64,000 nucleotides of DNA from Scytalidium lignicola. Its lineage: Eukaryota; Ascomycota; Leotiomycetes. Below are positions 11,801-24,160 of the stretch, piece by piece. Below the pieces are notes generated by a model, which was not told the origin of the DNA, did no database searches, and saw nothing but the letters and a program-made list of their open reading frames with translations. Location: the NCBI GenBank assembly GCA_002812745.2, contig NCSJ02000241.1, positions 1-64,000 on the forward strand, given 5' to 3'. The first letter of the stretch is position 1. Each line of letters opens with the position of its first letter. The position numbers and the translations under genes are program-made.

Positions 11801-13406
11801 TGGAATAATAAGGTTGCAAATATCGATCCTGTTGTCGCGGGTGATGGCAACACCAATGATACGAAGCCGAAGAAATTCATTCTCAATGCCTTCGTTATGA
11901 ATATACCCAGCCATCTCTCTCCAGGATTATGGAAGCATCGAAGAAAAAGGACGGGCGAGTATAAAAGGCTCAATTTTTGGACCGATCTGGCCTAGCTGCT
12001 TGACAAAGCTTACTTCTGTGTAATGTTTGTTGCTGACGTGCTTGATCCGTTGGTACTCCTATTTCTTATTAGATTCTAAATCATTACGTTAAATTAGTTT
12101 AGCAGAGAGCTGATCTCGATCGATCAAGAGTCTTGGACGCTAGTATACGATCACCAAATATATTTTTCAAAGAAGTAGAGGCTGACGAAAGTTCTAGGTA
12201 TGATGTTTACAAAGGGCCAGCGAATGAAGGGCCGGCTCTTCTCTCCGGTGCACAGTTTCCTGTAAATGATCCGTTATACCTTGTTCCTGCCTTGACAGCC
12301 GTTACTAAGAATATCGCATTTGGAATCACTGCGAGCACTACCTATGATGCCCCTTATGGACACGCAAGGCGTTTCTCCACAGTTGACCATTACTCAGAAG
12401 GTCGTGTTGCGTGGAATATTGTTACTTCATACCTCGATAGCGCAGCCCGGAACGTTAGTCTAGACACACAGATTGAGCATGATGAGCGCTGTCGTATTGC
12501 AAAAGAGTACTTGGGGGTATTATAAAGCTCTGGGAAGGGAGTTGAAGCGATGACGCCGTTGTGGAAGATCGCGAGAATGACATGTATGCTGATCCAGATC
12601 GAGCGCGCAAAATTCACCACAAGGGCAAATACTTCAATGTTCCTAGACCCCATCTCTGTGAACCTTCTCCTTAGTGGACTCCTTTTCTTTTCCAAGCTAG
12701 CACCTCCAAAACTAGGAGGGAATTCAGCGCAAAGCACGCAGAAGCTATCTTTGTGAGTGTTCAAACTCCAGAAAAACTTTGATATTCTGTCAATACAATT
12801 CGTAGTCTTGCCAAGGGGAAATATGGGCATGATCCGAATCACATCAAAATCATTACTGGTATCACCATCATAGTTGCTGAGACGGATGAGGCTGCACAAG
12901 TAAAACGTGATGACCTTCTGTCTTATGGAAACAAGGAAGGTGCCTTGGCACTCTTCGGTAGCTGGACAAGTATCGATCTTTCCACGAACACCGACGATGA
13001 GGATTTCCGTTTCTCGAAGCTCGCTGCTATTCAATCAATCGTTAACGGGTGGGATGAGATAGTTCCAGGAAGCAAATATCCGAAATGGACCAAATCAAGA
13101 ATCGCAGAGTATCTTATTCTTGGGGGAATGGGTTCTAAGATTGTCGGAAGTCCCGTGACCGTTGTTGACAAATTGGAGCGATTTAGTGATGTTGCAAATG
13201 TTGATGGGTTCAATATAGCACATATAGTAAATCTAGGTTCATTTGAGGACATAATAGAGTTCATCTTGCCTGAGCTGCAGAATCGAGGGCTGTTTAGGAC
13301 TGAGGTTGAGAAGAAGGGTGTTACAGCCCGAGAAGCGTTCTTGCGCTCTCCATGGTTGCTTCAGGATCATCCTGGGAGAAAGTATCGGTGTATGTTTAGA
13401 CTGTAG
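11801..13406 (+). pseudogene. Flavin-dependent monooxygenase (NtaA/SnaA/DszA type), broken
   Basis: The frame at 11801 runs into KKFILNAFVMNIPSHLSPGL, the start typical of the bacterial-luciferase-like nitrilotriacetate monooxygenase group, but no in-frame ATG precedes it. An intron is needed around 12045-12200. Conserved segments follow: YDVYKGPANEGPALLSGAQF, PALTAVTKNIAFGIT, TTYDAPYGHARRFSTVDH and GRVAWNIVTSYLDSAARN. Then come a one-base frame shift near 12520-12530 and in-frame stops at 12543, 12672 and 12780. The C-terminal part is open (GALALFGSWTSIDL, GSFEDIIEFILPELQNRGLF, DHPGRKYR). These enzymes use FMNH2 from a separate reductase to oxidise amines, sulfur compounds or chelators. At about 450 residues nearly the full family length remains, so decay is recent, by point mutation. 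The CAG-to-TAG and CGA-to-TGA type stops fit C-to-T change. Confidence 0.88.
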
Positions 13407-13939
13407 GGTAGGTCATCTAATCATACACATTAAAAAGATAAATTAAGGAGAAGTAATAGTGATGCCTAATATTTTGCTGTGTAAAAATATCTACTATCCC
13501 TAGATCTAAGGACGAGGCCGGGGCCGTAGTTTCTCATAGCGCAATTGCAACCACCACGATAATTGCAAAAAGGAGTGTTGTTGATGGATTGTACTAGACG
13601 ATTACCGATCATAGCCCGGTTCATTACTTTTCTTTTTTTCTTTCTTTCTTCCTTTCTTGATTTTTTTCTATGATAATTCAACTCTTTAACTCGACCAGCA
13701 TGTATATACAGTACTGATTTCGGCGGGGTTGATGAGATGAGTAGGATCGATCTTCGGACAATAAGCAATTGTGGGGTAGCTTCTTTCCTCATTTGGTTTA
13801 GACCTTCAAGAGGGTTGTGAAACTTCCACCCCGCAGGCCACTGCGTTGAACTTCACATCAAAAATGTGAGAGAATGTCCAAACATCTTCACAGAATCACA
13901 ACAAGTGGTCACTTTTGATTGGTTCCAGAGCCCGAGAAC
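13407..13939. promoter_or_regulatory. Upstream region of Zn2Cys6 regulator with pyrimidine tract
   Basis: A T/C-only tract (TTTCTTTTTTTCTTTCTTTC and on) lies at about 13627-13671, a common feature of fungal promoters. No TATA box close to the start could be argued. The stretch separates the dead monooxygenase from the regulator. Confidence 0.4.
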
Positions 13940-16613
13940 ATGCCGCCCGGGCCTGATTTAACATTCGGGCATATGCGAAAACGATTGCGCGTCCCTGTGT
14001 CGTGTGCTCATTGTCGAAAGAGAAAGATCAAGTGTGATGGAAATAGACCTTGTTCCAACTGTGCCCTAAGGGAGGATCGTAAGTGATATGTCAGGTACAT
14101 TGATTGCGATAGCTGACTAGAAAAGATTGTGTCTACGCCCAAGACAGCGATAACGATGACAACCATGCTACTAAACAAAACCAGCAAGACCTAAGAAGCC
14201 GAGTTGAGAGACTCGAAAGTCTTCTGAGGTTCTTCTTAAGTTCGGAAGATGGGGAAAATACACTCATCGGTAACAGCATGGCAGGGTATAAACCAAGTTC
14301 ACAATCCGCAGTGGCTCTAGGGTCTAGCCCACAAGTTCCCGGAAAAGCGCCGGCAAATGATATAGATTATATCGATGAAAAGGATCGGATGCCTTTGATC
14401 GAACGTATGCTAGAAGCTGCGGAGATTGACGACCAAGGCAACTGGATTTATCAAGGGCACAGTTCGTCTCAATCTTTTCTTCGGAGTATGCGACTGCAAT
14501 TAGGGCCTTTCATAAATGATGAGGCCGGAAAAGATATAAAGGTGCTAAACTTACCGATCCGTCGTGCCATAGATGCTGCGATGGACCAGGATTGGCGAGC
14601 GGCAGTAGCACTACCTCCAAGGTCGTTAGCAGAGGAGCTAGTGACTTTGGCGATTTATGATGCATGTGGAATCATGTTCTTCATCCATCGCCCTTCCTTC
14701 TTTGGTATGCTACATCGTATTTATTGCACCCCTGCTGAATCGTACGGAAAGCAAGAGCGTGGTTTTTTGCCGTTACTTTATGCTGCAATAGCGGTAGGAT
14801 TCGTGTTCAAGAATGATCCCATAGGCTCTCCGGCTAAGGATAGAGCCTTCCAAGACGGGTATGAAACGGTCAGCCATATGTTGCGGAATTTGCTAATCTT
14901 TATCAAAAGGACGAGGTATTTTATTGCCAGCAGACAGCTATTAGATCTTACAAACTGTCGAACGTTGTATTCGTTGCAAACACTTTTATTCATGTTTCTC
15001 TTTTACCAGTGTACTGGCCAGATGACCAAGGCGTATACAGTTATATCAATTGGGTTAACTTCGGCGCTTCAAATGGGTCTTCATCGAAATCTTCCCATCA
15101 AGACTGACCTAGTTGAGTTAGAAGCTAGAAAGAGGACATTCTGGGTGATTAGAAAACTTGAAGTTTATGTAGGCTCAATGTTCGGATTGCCAGGCAGCCT
15201 CCGAAGTGATGACATCGACCAAGTCTTACCAGCCGACGCAGATGATGACTATATAACCGAACAGGTTATTTATCCAATGCCTCATGGTGAAATTTACCCA
15301 ATGCTCGCTGCAAATGCTCACACAAAGATGTTTATGATCCTTACGAAGATTTTAGAAGTCATCCAGCCAGCTCAGTCGATTCATGCTAGTGCACGTCGAG
15401 AGATGCTTGTAGTCTCTAGTAAAAATGTAGCCAGTTTAGAGCAGCAGTTACAAGAATGGAGAGATAATCTCCCGCAAAGCCTACAACCAGGCTTACCCAA
15501 TACCAGTCTCAAAACGCAAAGGCATGTCACTCAAGTTACCACCCCTTAGATGATTAGCTAACTGAATAGAATACAATTCTACCTTAGGATTGGCTTCTAC
15601 TACGTCAAATTCAACCTTTATCGACCATTTCTTTATTATGTTAACCCCCAAAAGCAAACTGGGCTGTGCGAAAAATGTTATGGATATGGATATTCCTGCA
15701 TTACCGTTAGTCGCGACATTATCTCCGCTGCCAATACCATGTATAACAGACGACTGCTAGAGGGTGAAGCTTGGTTTCCTGTCCATGCTACATTTTCTGC
15801 AATCATGGCTCTAGCATATTTTACTCTAAGGAACAAGGATCACTCCGAAGTTCAAAATGTGACTAAAGATGCACTTTTGGGGCATCAAATCCTTACATCA
15901 CTGTCAAAACATAGTTTATGGGCAGATAGATGTTTGCGGACCTTAAAGGTAGCGTAATACAATCTACAAGGTGAATGGACTTGGATCTGGAGCTAAAATT
16001 CTTTTAATAGCCAGTAGTAGAACGTTTGTCAAGACTTGTAGAGTCGTTCAACGATAGAAACCCACTCGGCAAGGTTAAACGACCGAAAACGCCATCCTCG
16101 GACCCAATATTGCGCCAACCAACGAAAATAAAGATCGATGAAGAAAGCTCTCCTGTCAATGATACAACTGCTGTAAGTAATATATATCATACTTCAGAGA
16201 TAGAGAAGAATTATTAATAAGCACAGATATCTGGCCAGCAATCTTCTAGCGAAGAGCTAAACTTTCATGCACTTCGTAGTAATTCGACCGCCATATTGTC
16301 AAGTTTTGACCAGTCTCATCCTGAAAAATTCAGGGCAGGTAACATGATTCCAACCCCTACATCCCAGGGCTTGGACCCTGACCATACCGTGCTGAGTGAT
16401 CTAGAGGCTTGGGTATATCCTACGGAGCATTCATCATATTTTGGATTTGATGATCCAAATAACAGCCACAGCAACAGCGATCTTACTTGGTCCATGAATT
16501 CTGCGGGAGCAGCTGACTTTATGGCCTTCCTTCCTGATCCATCAATTTACAATTTTCCATCAAACCCTGATACGGATATGGAGCTGGTGGAATCTGGATA
16601 TGTAGAAAAATAA
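13940..16613 (+). CDS. Zn2Cys6 fungal transcription factor
   Basis: Exons read as 13940-14078, 14126-15521, 15570-15948, 16011-16172 and 16227-16613 give 2463 nt and 820 residues without an internal stop. The binuclear zinc cluster is at residues about 24-48: CAHCRKRKIKC, CDGNRPC, CSNC and a final Cys after six residues. A coiled linker follows (QDLRSRVERLESLLRFF). The middle-homology region (Fungal_trans) occupies roughly residues 150-420, with FFIHRPSFFGML, LYSLQTLLFMFLFYQCTGQ and the ARKRTFWVI motif. The second splice site is a GC donor (AG|GCATGT), needed to keep frame. Such factors usually bind CGG half-sites in the nucleus and regulate adjacent genes, here plausibly the dehydrogenase, oxidase or the lost enzymes. 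The acidic C-terminus may be the activation domain. Confidence 0.92.
15522..15569 (+). other. GC-AG intron in the regulator gene
   Basis: The 48-base intron begins GCATGTCACT, contains GCTAACTG as a branch site and ends GAATAG. No GT donor in reach gives a phase that joins the conserved SLKTQR and FYLRIGFYYVKF segments. Confidence 0.65.
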
Positions 16614-16738
16614 ATTGCAATAATGACTACAGATAGCCACTGCGCGTATTATGACTTGTTTTTGAAGGAATAGAGTCCTGGCTCACATAATGCACTATTT
16701 TATGTATTATCTTGTGTATTCTCGTCCATGTCCATATT

Positions 16739-17549
16739 TTATCCTACAGTCATTCCGCCATTAACCCGAACGTTTTGGCCGTTCAACCAGCTGCTATCGG
16801 GGCTTGCTATAAATGTAATTACATTGGCAATCTCCTCGACTGTTCCAATACGATTCAATGGGTTCCACGACGAAATCATTTTTAACACCGCCTCGTTCTT
16901 TCCCTCGTAGAAACCATCTGTACCTGTGGGACCTGGTGAAATGGTGTTGACGGTAATCTGTCTCCTTCCTAGATCTTTAGCTAGAATCCGACTCATTTGC
17001 TCAATAGCTCCCTTAGTTGAGGTATAAAGGAGATAATTTGGAGTAACCGTGCTCAGAGCGGTGATTGATGTAGAGAAGAATATAATCCGGCCACCCTCGG
17101 GAATATGCTTGACTGCCTCCTACAATTCCATATGATTAGTATAGCTATTATGTCAATCGACTCAATATTGTACACACCTTTACCAGAAAGTAAGGCCCCT
17201 TCACATTTGTCGCATACAGTCGATCGAATTGCTCTTCCTCCGTATCCTCTAAAGATCCATTCTGCACCAAGAGTCCTGCGTTGAGCAACAGAATATCGAT
17301 CTTGTTAAACCTGCTGACAGTTTGGCTAACAAGTTCTTTTATCCCAGAAAGAGTGGATACATCAGCCTTGATAGTGATAGCACGGCTGGCCCCGATCTCG
17401 TTTACCACATCTTCTGCCATCTTGGCGTTGGAGAGGTAGTTGACCACCACATTTGCCCCTTTCTTTCCTAACGCGAGAGCACATGCACGGCCAATTCCCT
17501 TCGATGCACCCGTGATGACTGCCGTCTTTCCTGCTAAAACTCCAGACAT
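16739..17549 (-). CDS. Short-chain dehydrogenase/reductase (SDR)
   Basis: Two exons, 17549-17178 and 17119-16739, give a 250-residue protein, the classic SDR length. The NAD(P) fold is complete: TGASKGIG at residues 13-20, an NAG motif (LLLNAG) and a YxxxK active site (YTSTK). Downstream ISPGPTGTDGF and the C-terminal GQNVRVNGGMTVG complete the family pattern. The 58-bp intron (17120-17177) starts GTGTGT and ends TTGTAG. Such enzymes oxidise or reduce alcohol and carbonyl groups in the cytosol. It is closest in look to the glucose/ribitol or versicolorin-reductase type. It converges with the upstream regulator (126 bp between stops), and both are intact, so they may act in one pathway. Confidence 0.93.
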
Positions 17550-18620
17550 AATTGCGGGTTTTCAAGGCTGAAATTATGATGAATGAGCTGGTTTAAAAGG
17601 ATATCGATGAATCAAAATTTGACTTAGAACAATATGGAAGTGATTTATAACCATACGTGGGCATCAGACTTCCTTTTATGTCCCCTATGCATAATTCTTC
17701 GTCATCATCACCATATCTAAGACAGTCTCCCATCGGATATAAATCTTGCCCACTCGTTCCACTCTACTCTCAGCTACACGTAAGTCCCGGAGTAAAACTT
17801 GCCGAGAATATCGCAAGGCCGTTGAACTTTTAGGCATAGACGCGGACTTTACCAGATCTTTGTCCCACTGGTCCTTCTTATCTCTAATGACGTCACCTCA
17901 TCCAGATCTGCTTTTCTACGGAAGCAACTTAAATTCATTTTCACACCAAGACAATTTTAGGTATAGGTTATAATATAATAAATGTAAGTACTGCGGTTTA
18001 GGCCGCTGAATCCGGGGGGTTTTGGTTGCTGTTATACGTTATGTCGACTGCACGCTTAACTCTGTTATGGTGGTTTAGCCTACCTCCATGAGGTTGTTCC
18101 ATTTCAGGAGTCAAAAATGTCTTTGTATCATACGCAAAAAGAACACTCAAAACATTATTTAAGCTGCTTCTATACTATTATAGCTAATAAAAGGAGTCTT
18201 AAGCTAAATCTTATAAACCAATTCGTCAACCAATTACTTTGAATTTTTGAGATATTAATTGTTAGAGCATAGCCCAGTAGTATAGACAGTGAATCACAAA
18301 GGCAGGAGTAGCGTAGGAAAGCAGTATCCTCTACTAATTCCTAAAGCGTCAAGACTGTTTACGAATAACATAATTCCTTATTAACCGGACTACCTCTATA
18401 GCTAGACCACTTCCTTACCAAATCATCAATTTCATCAACACTATCAATTTTAATTAATTANTTTTTTAACCAAAATATATTCTAATGACTAAAAAGCTAC
18501 TTGCAGAACAAGAAGGAAGGATCCTCCTTGTTATAAACACGATTAAAACAAAGCAAATCATGTTTGTTCGAAAAAAAATATGTATTTTTGATATTCCTTG
18601 TAAAATATTAAATGTATAAC
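17550..18620. other. Intergenic, falling into AT-rich repeat
   Basis: The first 450 bp have near-normal GC and include the SDR promoter. A 75-codon open frame at 17746-17973 has no recognisable domain. From about 18100 the sequence becomes AT-rich and holds no visible gene. An N stands beside a T run near 18462. Confidence 0.5.
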
Positions 18621-18639
18621 TCTATAAAAGGGTTTAAAC

Positions 18640-20110
18640 AAGGATTACATATACTAAATACTTCAGAATGACAAAGCTTGAAAAAGAATCGTTAGTATAA
18701 TAAATCCTTTTTATAATAAAACAAGAAATGCTTCTTAAACCTTTAAAAGTGCAAGTAATAATGAATACCTTGGGTTTTAAGTATAATAAAGTTACTTCTC
18801 CTTTACTTATAAGCAAAAATTAGCTTATAGCCTTTTTATATTATTATCTTAAGCTTAAAACAAAATATATTTATAAATATAATTATAAACAAGTTAAATA
18901 CAAAGATTTAAAAGTTATTTATAAATGATTTAATAAATTCTTAGAAGTTAAAAGATAATATAATATCTTAGATGAAGATATTTACAATTTTGATGAAATA
19001 AACTTTATAATAAATATTATTACTATTATTAAAGTTGTTATATTTTCTAACACCTTTAATAAACTTTTATTAATATAATTAAGAAACTATGAATAAGTTA
19101 TTATAATTGAATTAATTACTACTTTTAGATAAATTTTACTACCTTTGATTATATTTAAAAACAAGTATTATTAACTAAGATTATATGATTAATCTTTAAA
19201 TTAAAGATATAAATAAAGTTTAAATGAATAGACTAATGACTAAATCAAACTTGAATAACTTTAAAACACTTTTAATATATTTACAAAGGNATAAAACTAA
19301 AGGTTAATATTGTATACTTATCCTTAACAATTATAATAATTATATAACTCTTAAATTTGATTAATATTACTCTTAAAATAATATTATTCCATTATACATA
19401 TCTTCTTATTCATCTTATATCCTTTAACTACTTGATATTACTTATTTTACAATGTTAAAACACAATTATAATATTATAATTAAAGTTAAAGTACAAGGTA
19501 AAATTCAGCATATTAATAAAAGAGATTTTCTGAATGCTTACTAAAGTATATATTAACAAACCTTTAAATCAAAGACTATTCATAATAAATTTATAATTAC
19601 TAGATTAATTCTTTATAATCTAGAACATATTATAACTAAATTAACCCTTCAAATTGAAGATAAAACTCTTATATCTTTAAGAAGTGCTTATAATAATTAT
19701 ATAACTCAATAGGTTTCAAAAGCCCTTTACAATTCTGTTTAATTACAATTATAATCTTAAACTATTTAATAATTAATCAAAGAGTAATATAACTTTATAA
19801 CTCTTACTAAAACAATATTTAATTAATTAGTCAAAGGATATGAATTAGCCATGCATTATACTATATTTTTAACAAAAGAAGTAAAGGAATTAAGAGTTTC
19901 AAATACTTTAATTCAACAAAAATTAAATAAATCTAAAAAGTTATTAATTTATATTAACNTTTTTAATAATATACAAGGCTTAAAAGATTATTAAATCAAG
20001 GGTAATTGCTTAAGAAGTAGTAAAGGTAATAAATCCAAAAAATATAACATAAACCTTGTTAACATTATAATAACAGTCACTTAAATGCTTAAGATATAGA
20101 AGTACAAAGT
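18640..20110 (+). pseudogene. Pogo/Fot-type transposase, heavily RIPed
   Basis: Between many stops, the frames still follow the pogo family: a Tc5-type HTH stretch ending KYIYKYNYKQVKYKDLKVIY, then LDEDIYNFDEINFIINIITI, which corresponds to the first catalytic Asp in an NFDETGF-type motif. The C-terminal coil (ELAMHYTIFLTKEVKELRV) is typical of the same family. GC is very low and almost all changes can be read as C-to-T or G-to-A. Element ends are not visible. Confidence 0.7.
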
Positions 20111-20215
20111 ATAAGATAAACAAATACTTTAATTTAGCCAATAATTAGATATATTATAATATAATTGTTTTGTAATTGAATATTTAATGTTAAATACTTA
20201 AGTAATAAAGAAGTA

Positions 20216-20265
20216 ACGTAAATCCCTGTCCAAGGAGACACCCCACTTAAGGAGACACTTTCCCT
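20216..20265 (+). repeat. Pogo element left inverted repeat
   Basis: ACGTAAATCCCTGTCCAAGG opens a 50-base repeat that pairs with 22054-22103. Confidence 0.92.
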
Positions 20266-20322
20266 CCACCTTAACCTTCAACACCAAATATTCAACCAAC
20301 AACAACGTCTATTTGAATAAAT

Positions 20323-21988
20323 CTAATGACTAGCTAAATTAGGACATTTAAGTCTATTATGTCCTACATTTCCACATTCTGAGCACTTTTGTGGCCGCCG
20401 TGATTGTACTTGCAAAAGATTCGCAGATGTTGAAGGGATAACAGCCTCCGATGCATTTTACACTGTAACACTTGATTGTGCCAATTCCTAAGCCTCTTGC
20501 CTTGTCAAGGAACCTGTATGAACTAGTTGTTTCCTAGATCTACATAGTTTTTGTTGCATTTTAGCATTTTCAGCTTGTAATCTCTTATTATCCTCAACCA
20601 TAAATATAATACTATGCATGGCCATTTCACATCCCTTGAATGCTTGATTTATAACTGTTTTTTTAAGAGTTATAAGGCTATACTGTTCCTTAAGTAATTG
20701 CTGAATAGATTGAGATTGCAAATGCAATTGAACAGGGTTATAAAGTGTTTATAAAACCTATTATACTCTAGAATTACTACTATGGGTACTCCCTGGAGAT
20801 GTAGATATTTGATCAACCTGAACATACAATTTGGCTAGTACATACTCTGGTTTATAAAGAATCAATCCAATAATTGTAAATCCATTCTGAATAGTTGTTA
20901 ATTTAAAGGTTTGCTAATGTACAATTGGATATATCTCTAGGAAATCTTCCTTGTCAATATATTGAATTTTACCATGTACTTTATTTTCAAGTTAAGTACC
21001 ATATATACGTTTGAGAACTGAAAAACAAGTCATATCAAGTGGTTAAAGGAGATGTAAGGAATAAGGAGGCATACAAATTGGAACAATTTTATATTAAGAA
21101 TAAAACAAGTTAAATTCAAGTATTACATAACTTCCATAGCCATCAAGAACTAACATGTAATATTAGCCTTTAATTCTTTCTTTAGTAGTAAGTTCGAAGG
21201 TTTTCTCAAGCCATTCAAGGCCAATTTGATTATTTATCCATCCATTATCACTTTGTTCATCTCTTTAACCTTCAGGTAACAAATTGCTTAAAGCTAGTTG
21301 ATGGTATTTACCTTTAAAAATAATCAAAGGTGGTAAAACCCATCTGTCAGTACTGATTAATTCAATAACTATAACTTATTCATGATTCCCAGGCTATAAT
21401 AATGGAGGTTTTCCAAAATATTCAGAGGCTATAACTACTTTTGTAATAGCAATTATACTTATGGCAAAGCTTGTTTCATCGAAATTGTAGATATCCTTGT
21501 CTAAGATTCCATATTGAAGTTTGATTTCAAGGAACTGGTTAAACTACTGCTAAATAAGCTTTGGATCTTTGCATTTAGCTTGTTGATAACTATATTTGTG
21601 AATATATTTGGTAGTCAATTCAGCATAATGGCCTAAAAATCATTAAACCTAGTTTTTGCCTATAAGTGAAGGAGAAGTAGATTTACCTTGCTTAAAAATC
21701 AAAGTATAAGCCATTACTTATACTTGTGAAGGCTTAGGAAGTATTCCTTGGTTTCCCATAGAGATAATCCATTATACTAACGATTCCTCTTCAATTTGAG
21801 TTAACTTGAAGGCTTTGGTGTAAGTTGTGAAGGCTTCAGGTCGTCCTTGGAGTCGTTTATGTAAGGTAAAAAGTAGAATGTCAAAACTACATGTTACAAC
21901 TCGAATTGACTTGANTTTTTTTGTTTTTAAATGCGTTTATAGCAAGAATAATTCTTCTTTCTTGTTGTGCAAATAGCTTTTTAGGCAT
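20323..21988 (-). pseudogene. Pogo/Fot transposase with C-terminal zinc knuckle
   Basis: A probable start at 21988 (MPKKLFAQQERRIILAINAF) gives the Psq-type HTH that binds DNA. A Tc5-type HTH follows (AFKLTQIEEESLVQWIISMG). The DDE_1 core keeps a first Asp in a YNFDETSF-type segment and a second in MLVLDGYGS; a third lies near LLQPLDMTCF. A C-terminal coil (MAMHSIIFMVEDNKRLQAEN) leads to CSECGNVGHNRLKC, a CX2CX4HX4C zinc knuckle, just before the stop. Many in-frame stops (TGG, CAA and CAG type changes) disrupt the middle, and an N lies in the HTH region. It cannot be expressed as a full protein. Confidence 0.88.
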
Positions 21989-22053
21989 TACGACATGTTT
22001 TGGTTGGAAAATAATTGATTCAAAATGTAAGTGTTGATGAATTCGATAATCTA

Positions 22054-22103
22054 AGGGAAAGTGTCTCCTTGGGTAGGGTGTCTCCTTGGACAAGGATTTA
22101 CGT
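22054..22103 (-). repeat. Pogo element right inverted repeat
   Basis: Reverse complement begins ACGTAAATCCTTGTCCAAGG. It differs from the left repeat mostly by C/T transitions. Confidence 0.92.
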
Positions 22104-22105
22104 TA

Positions 22106-24160
22106 GTCTAGTTATGAAAGTAGTCCGGCTAATAAGGAATTACATTACTTGTTAAGAATATACTTATGTAATTAAGCATATAAAGACTGTACACATAATA
22201 TTAATATTTTATATTTACCCTTATATTATAAGCTTATCTTACTAAAGTAGAATATCATTTGTATTTATAATTGATTAAGTTTTTATCTTATAGTATTTGT
22301 ATATATACTTGTTTACTATTAACATTATAACCTTTGATAATACTCTTGTAAATGTCTAAGTCATATAACTTAACTAAACATAGACTAAGTATCTTTAACA
22401 CATTAACTTTTCAATATCCTCTTAAAAAGACTAAAATATTAATATAATATTCTAATATTAATACTTTAATAATAATTATTTATAAATATCAATTCAAATA
22501 GATTTATTATTGTTAAGATATCTTTATTCAAAGTTATAAATAAAGATGTTCAAAGTGATTATTACAAAGAGTTATTAATAAATAAGGATAATAAGTAATA
22601 CTTAAATTATAATATTCCTTTAACAATAATAAACTTCCTTCTACTTATACTTACAAGCAATTTATAGCATATTCGACTTAATCTTAATTGATCAGATTAA
22701 TTCGTATAATTACTCTATCTACAATCATCAAAAAAAAATTAGACTTATTCATAATTTCTATGTNAAAAAAAAGAGAACCCCTTATATTTAAAGTTTAATA
22801 TCTCATTTAAATTATCAATTATCAAATTGAAAATTAGATAATATAATAATTAACTTATAAATAATAAATATTAACTTATGAAAATAGTATAATATACAAA
22901 GTTATATTATATATTAATATAATAAGATTATTATTATAACTATTTAAGGAATAAACTATAAGTTTGTTAAATAAATCAGACTTTTTATTTAGCTAATAAG
23001 TAATTACCAAGCCTTTAACCTTTTATAACAACAAAGAATATAATTATAATAAGCTTTATAAATATTTAAAGTAATTAGAAATTTTATCAAATTTATTTTT
23101 ATTAATTAAAATCATAAAATTAAAATATTATCTTATTATTACTTTTAAGATAATTCAATTATTACTTAAACTAATACTTAACTTATTAATTTGGACTTAA
23201 CTAATTAGATAATCTGTTATTATTATAAAATTTTGTATTATCTTGTTAACTCTTTATATTAAATATATAATACTATATTCAAAAGTAATATATAAAGTTA
23301 TAGGTAAACAGGTGGTGAGACCGTTTACCAAGGTANTCACTGGCTGCGAGTAGACAAAAGCTCAATTTNAATGGTAGACCTGGAGTTTTTTATCCTTGTA
23401 AGGTTTTCTCTAACTAGTTAACGACTGGTGAAGGACTACATAGCTTTCTAGCTAGATTAGTATAAGAACTTAATATTAATATCAATATCAATTATCTTTT
23501 AGAATTGATTTAAAACTTAATTATATACTTTCTTAGTTTTATCTGNAAAAAAATATTAATTCAAATTATATTATCTTGTTATTATTAATTATAATATAAA
23601 TCTTAAAAGTTAAAGAAGTTAATTTGTATATAAGATATATTATAAATATTATAAAAGCTTTATAATTATATAAAGGTTTTATAACTTATAATCTTTACTT
23701 ATTTTTTTCTTTTTTAATTATTACTTTTATTTTATAATTATACTTTTTAATAATAAAATTATATTATTTTAATTAGTAAATATTATTCTTTTTACTTTTA
23801 AAATCATATTTTCTAACTTGATTACAAGTATAAATTANTCTTTTNAAGATTTTAAATTAAAAATGTAAAATGTATATTTATTAATATATGTAAATGCTTG
23901 AATTAAAGCATATAATATAAGTAAATTATTATATAATACTTTTAAAAGAGTAAAGTTATATAAAGATAGATTTTAAGTAGTTATTTTAAGTAAAAGTAAT
24001 CTTTAAAGTAATTATAAATAGTTTTAACTTTATATTATGAAATTAATATAATAGAACATGTTATTATAAAAAATACATTTTAGTGTTTAATTATAAGATA
24101 TAATAGAATAGTCAGATTATAATAAATTACTATAAGAAGTAATAGTTTAAGCATGTTTTA
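22106..24160. repeat. AT-rich RIP-type desert with a GC-richer island
   Basis: No open frame or motif survives here. At about 23305-23465 a short stretch of higher GC (ACAGGTGGTGAGACCGTTTACC and on) stands out; it may be a less mutated fragment of a repeat. Several N characters lie in homopolymer runs. Confidence 0.55.

Larger units (their letters stand above)
20214..22105 (-). mobile_element. Pogo/Fot-type Tc1-mariner transposon with both ends
   Basis: TA target duplications at 20214-20215 and 22104-22105 bracket a 1888-bp element. The terminal repeats (20216-20265 and 22054-22103) begin ACGTAAATCC at both ends and match over 50 bases with about four C/T differences. Each contains the motif AAGGAGACAC twice in near form, which may be binding sites. 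The element carries a degraded minus-strand transposase. The ends are far less damaged than the body of the neighbouring copy at 18.6-20.1 kb. Confidence 0.92.

Noticed and set aside
12390..13034. A 214-codon open frame on the minus strand
   Set aside because: It lies opposite the monooxygenase remnant, whose plus-strand frames match a known family. The minus frame has no domain.
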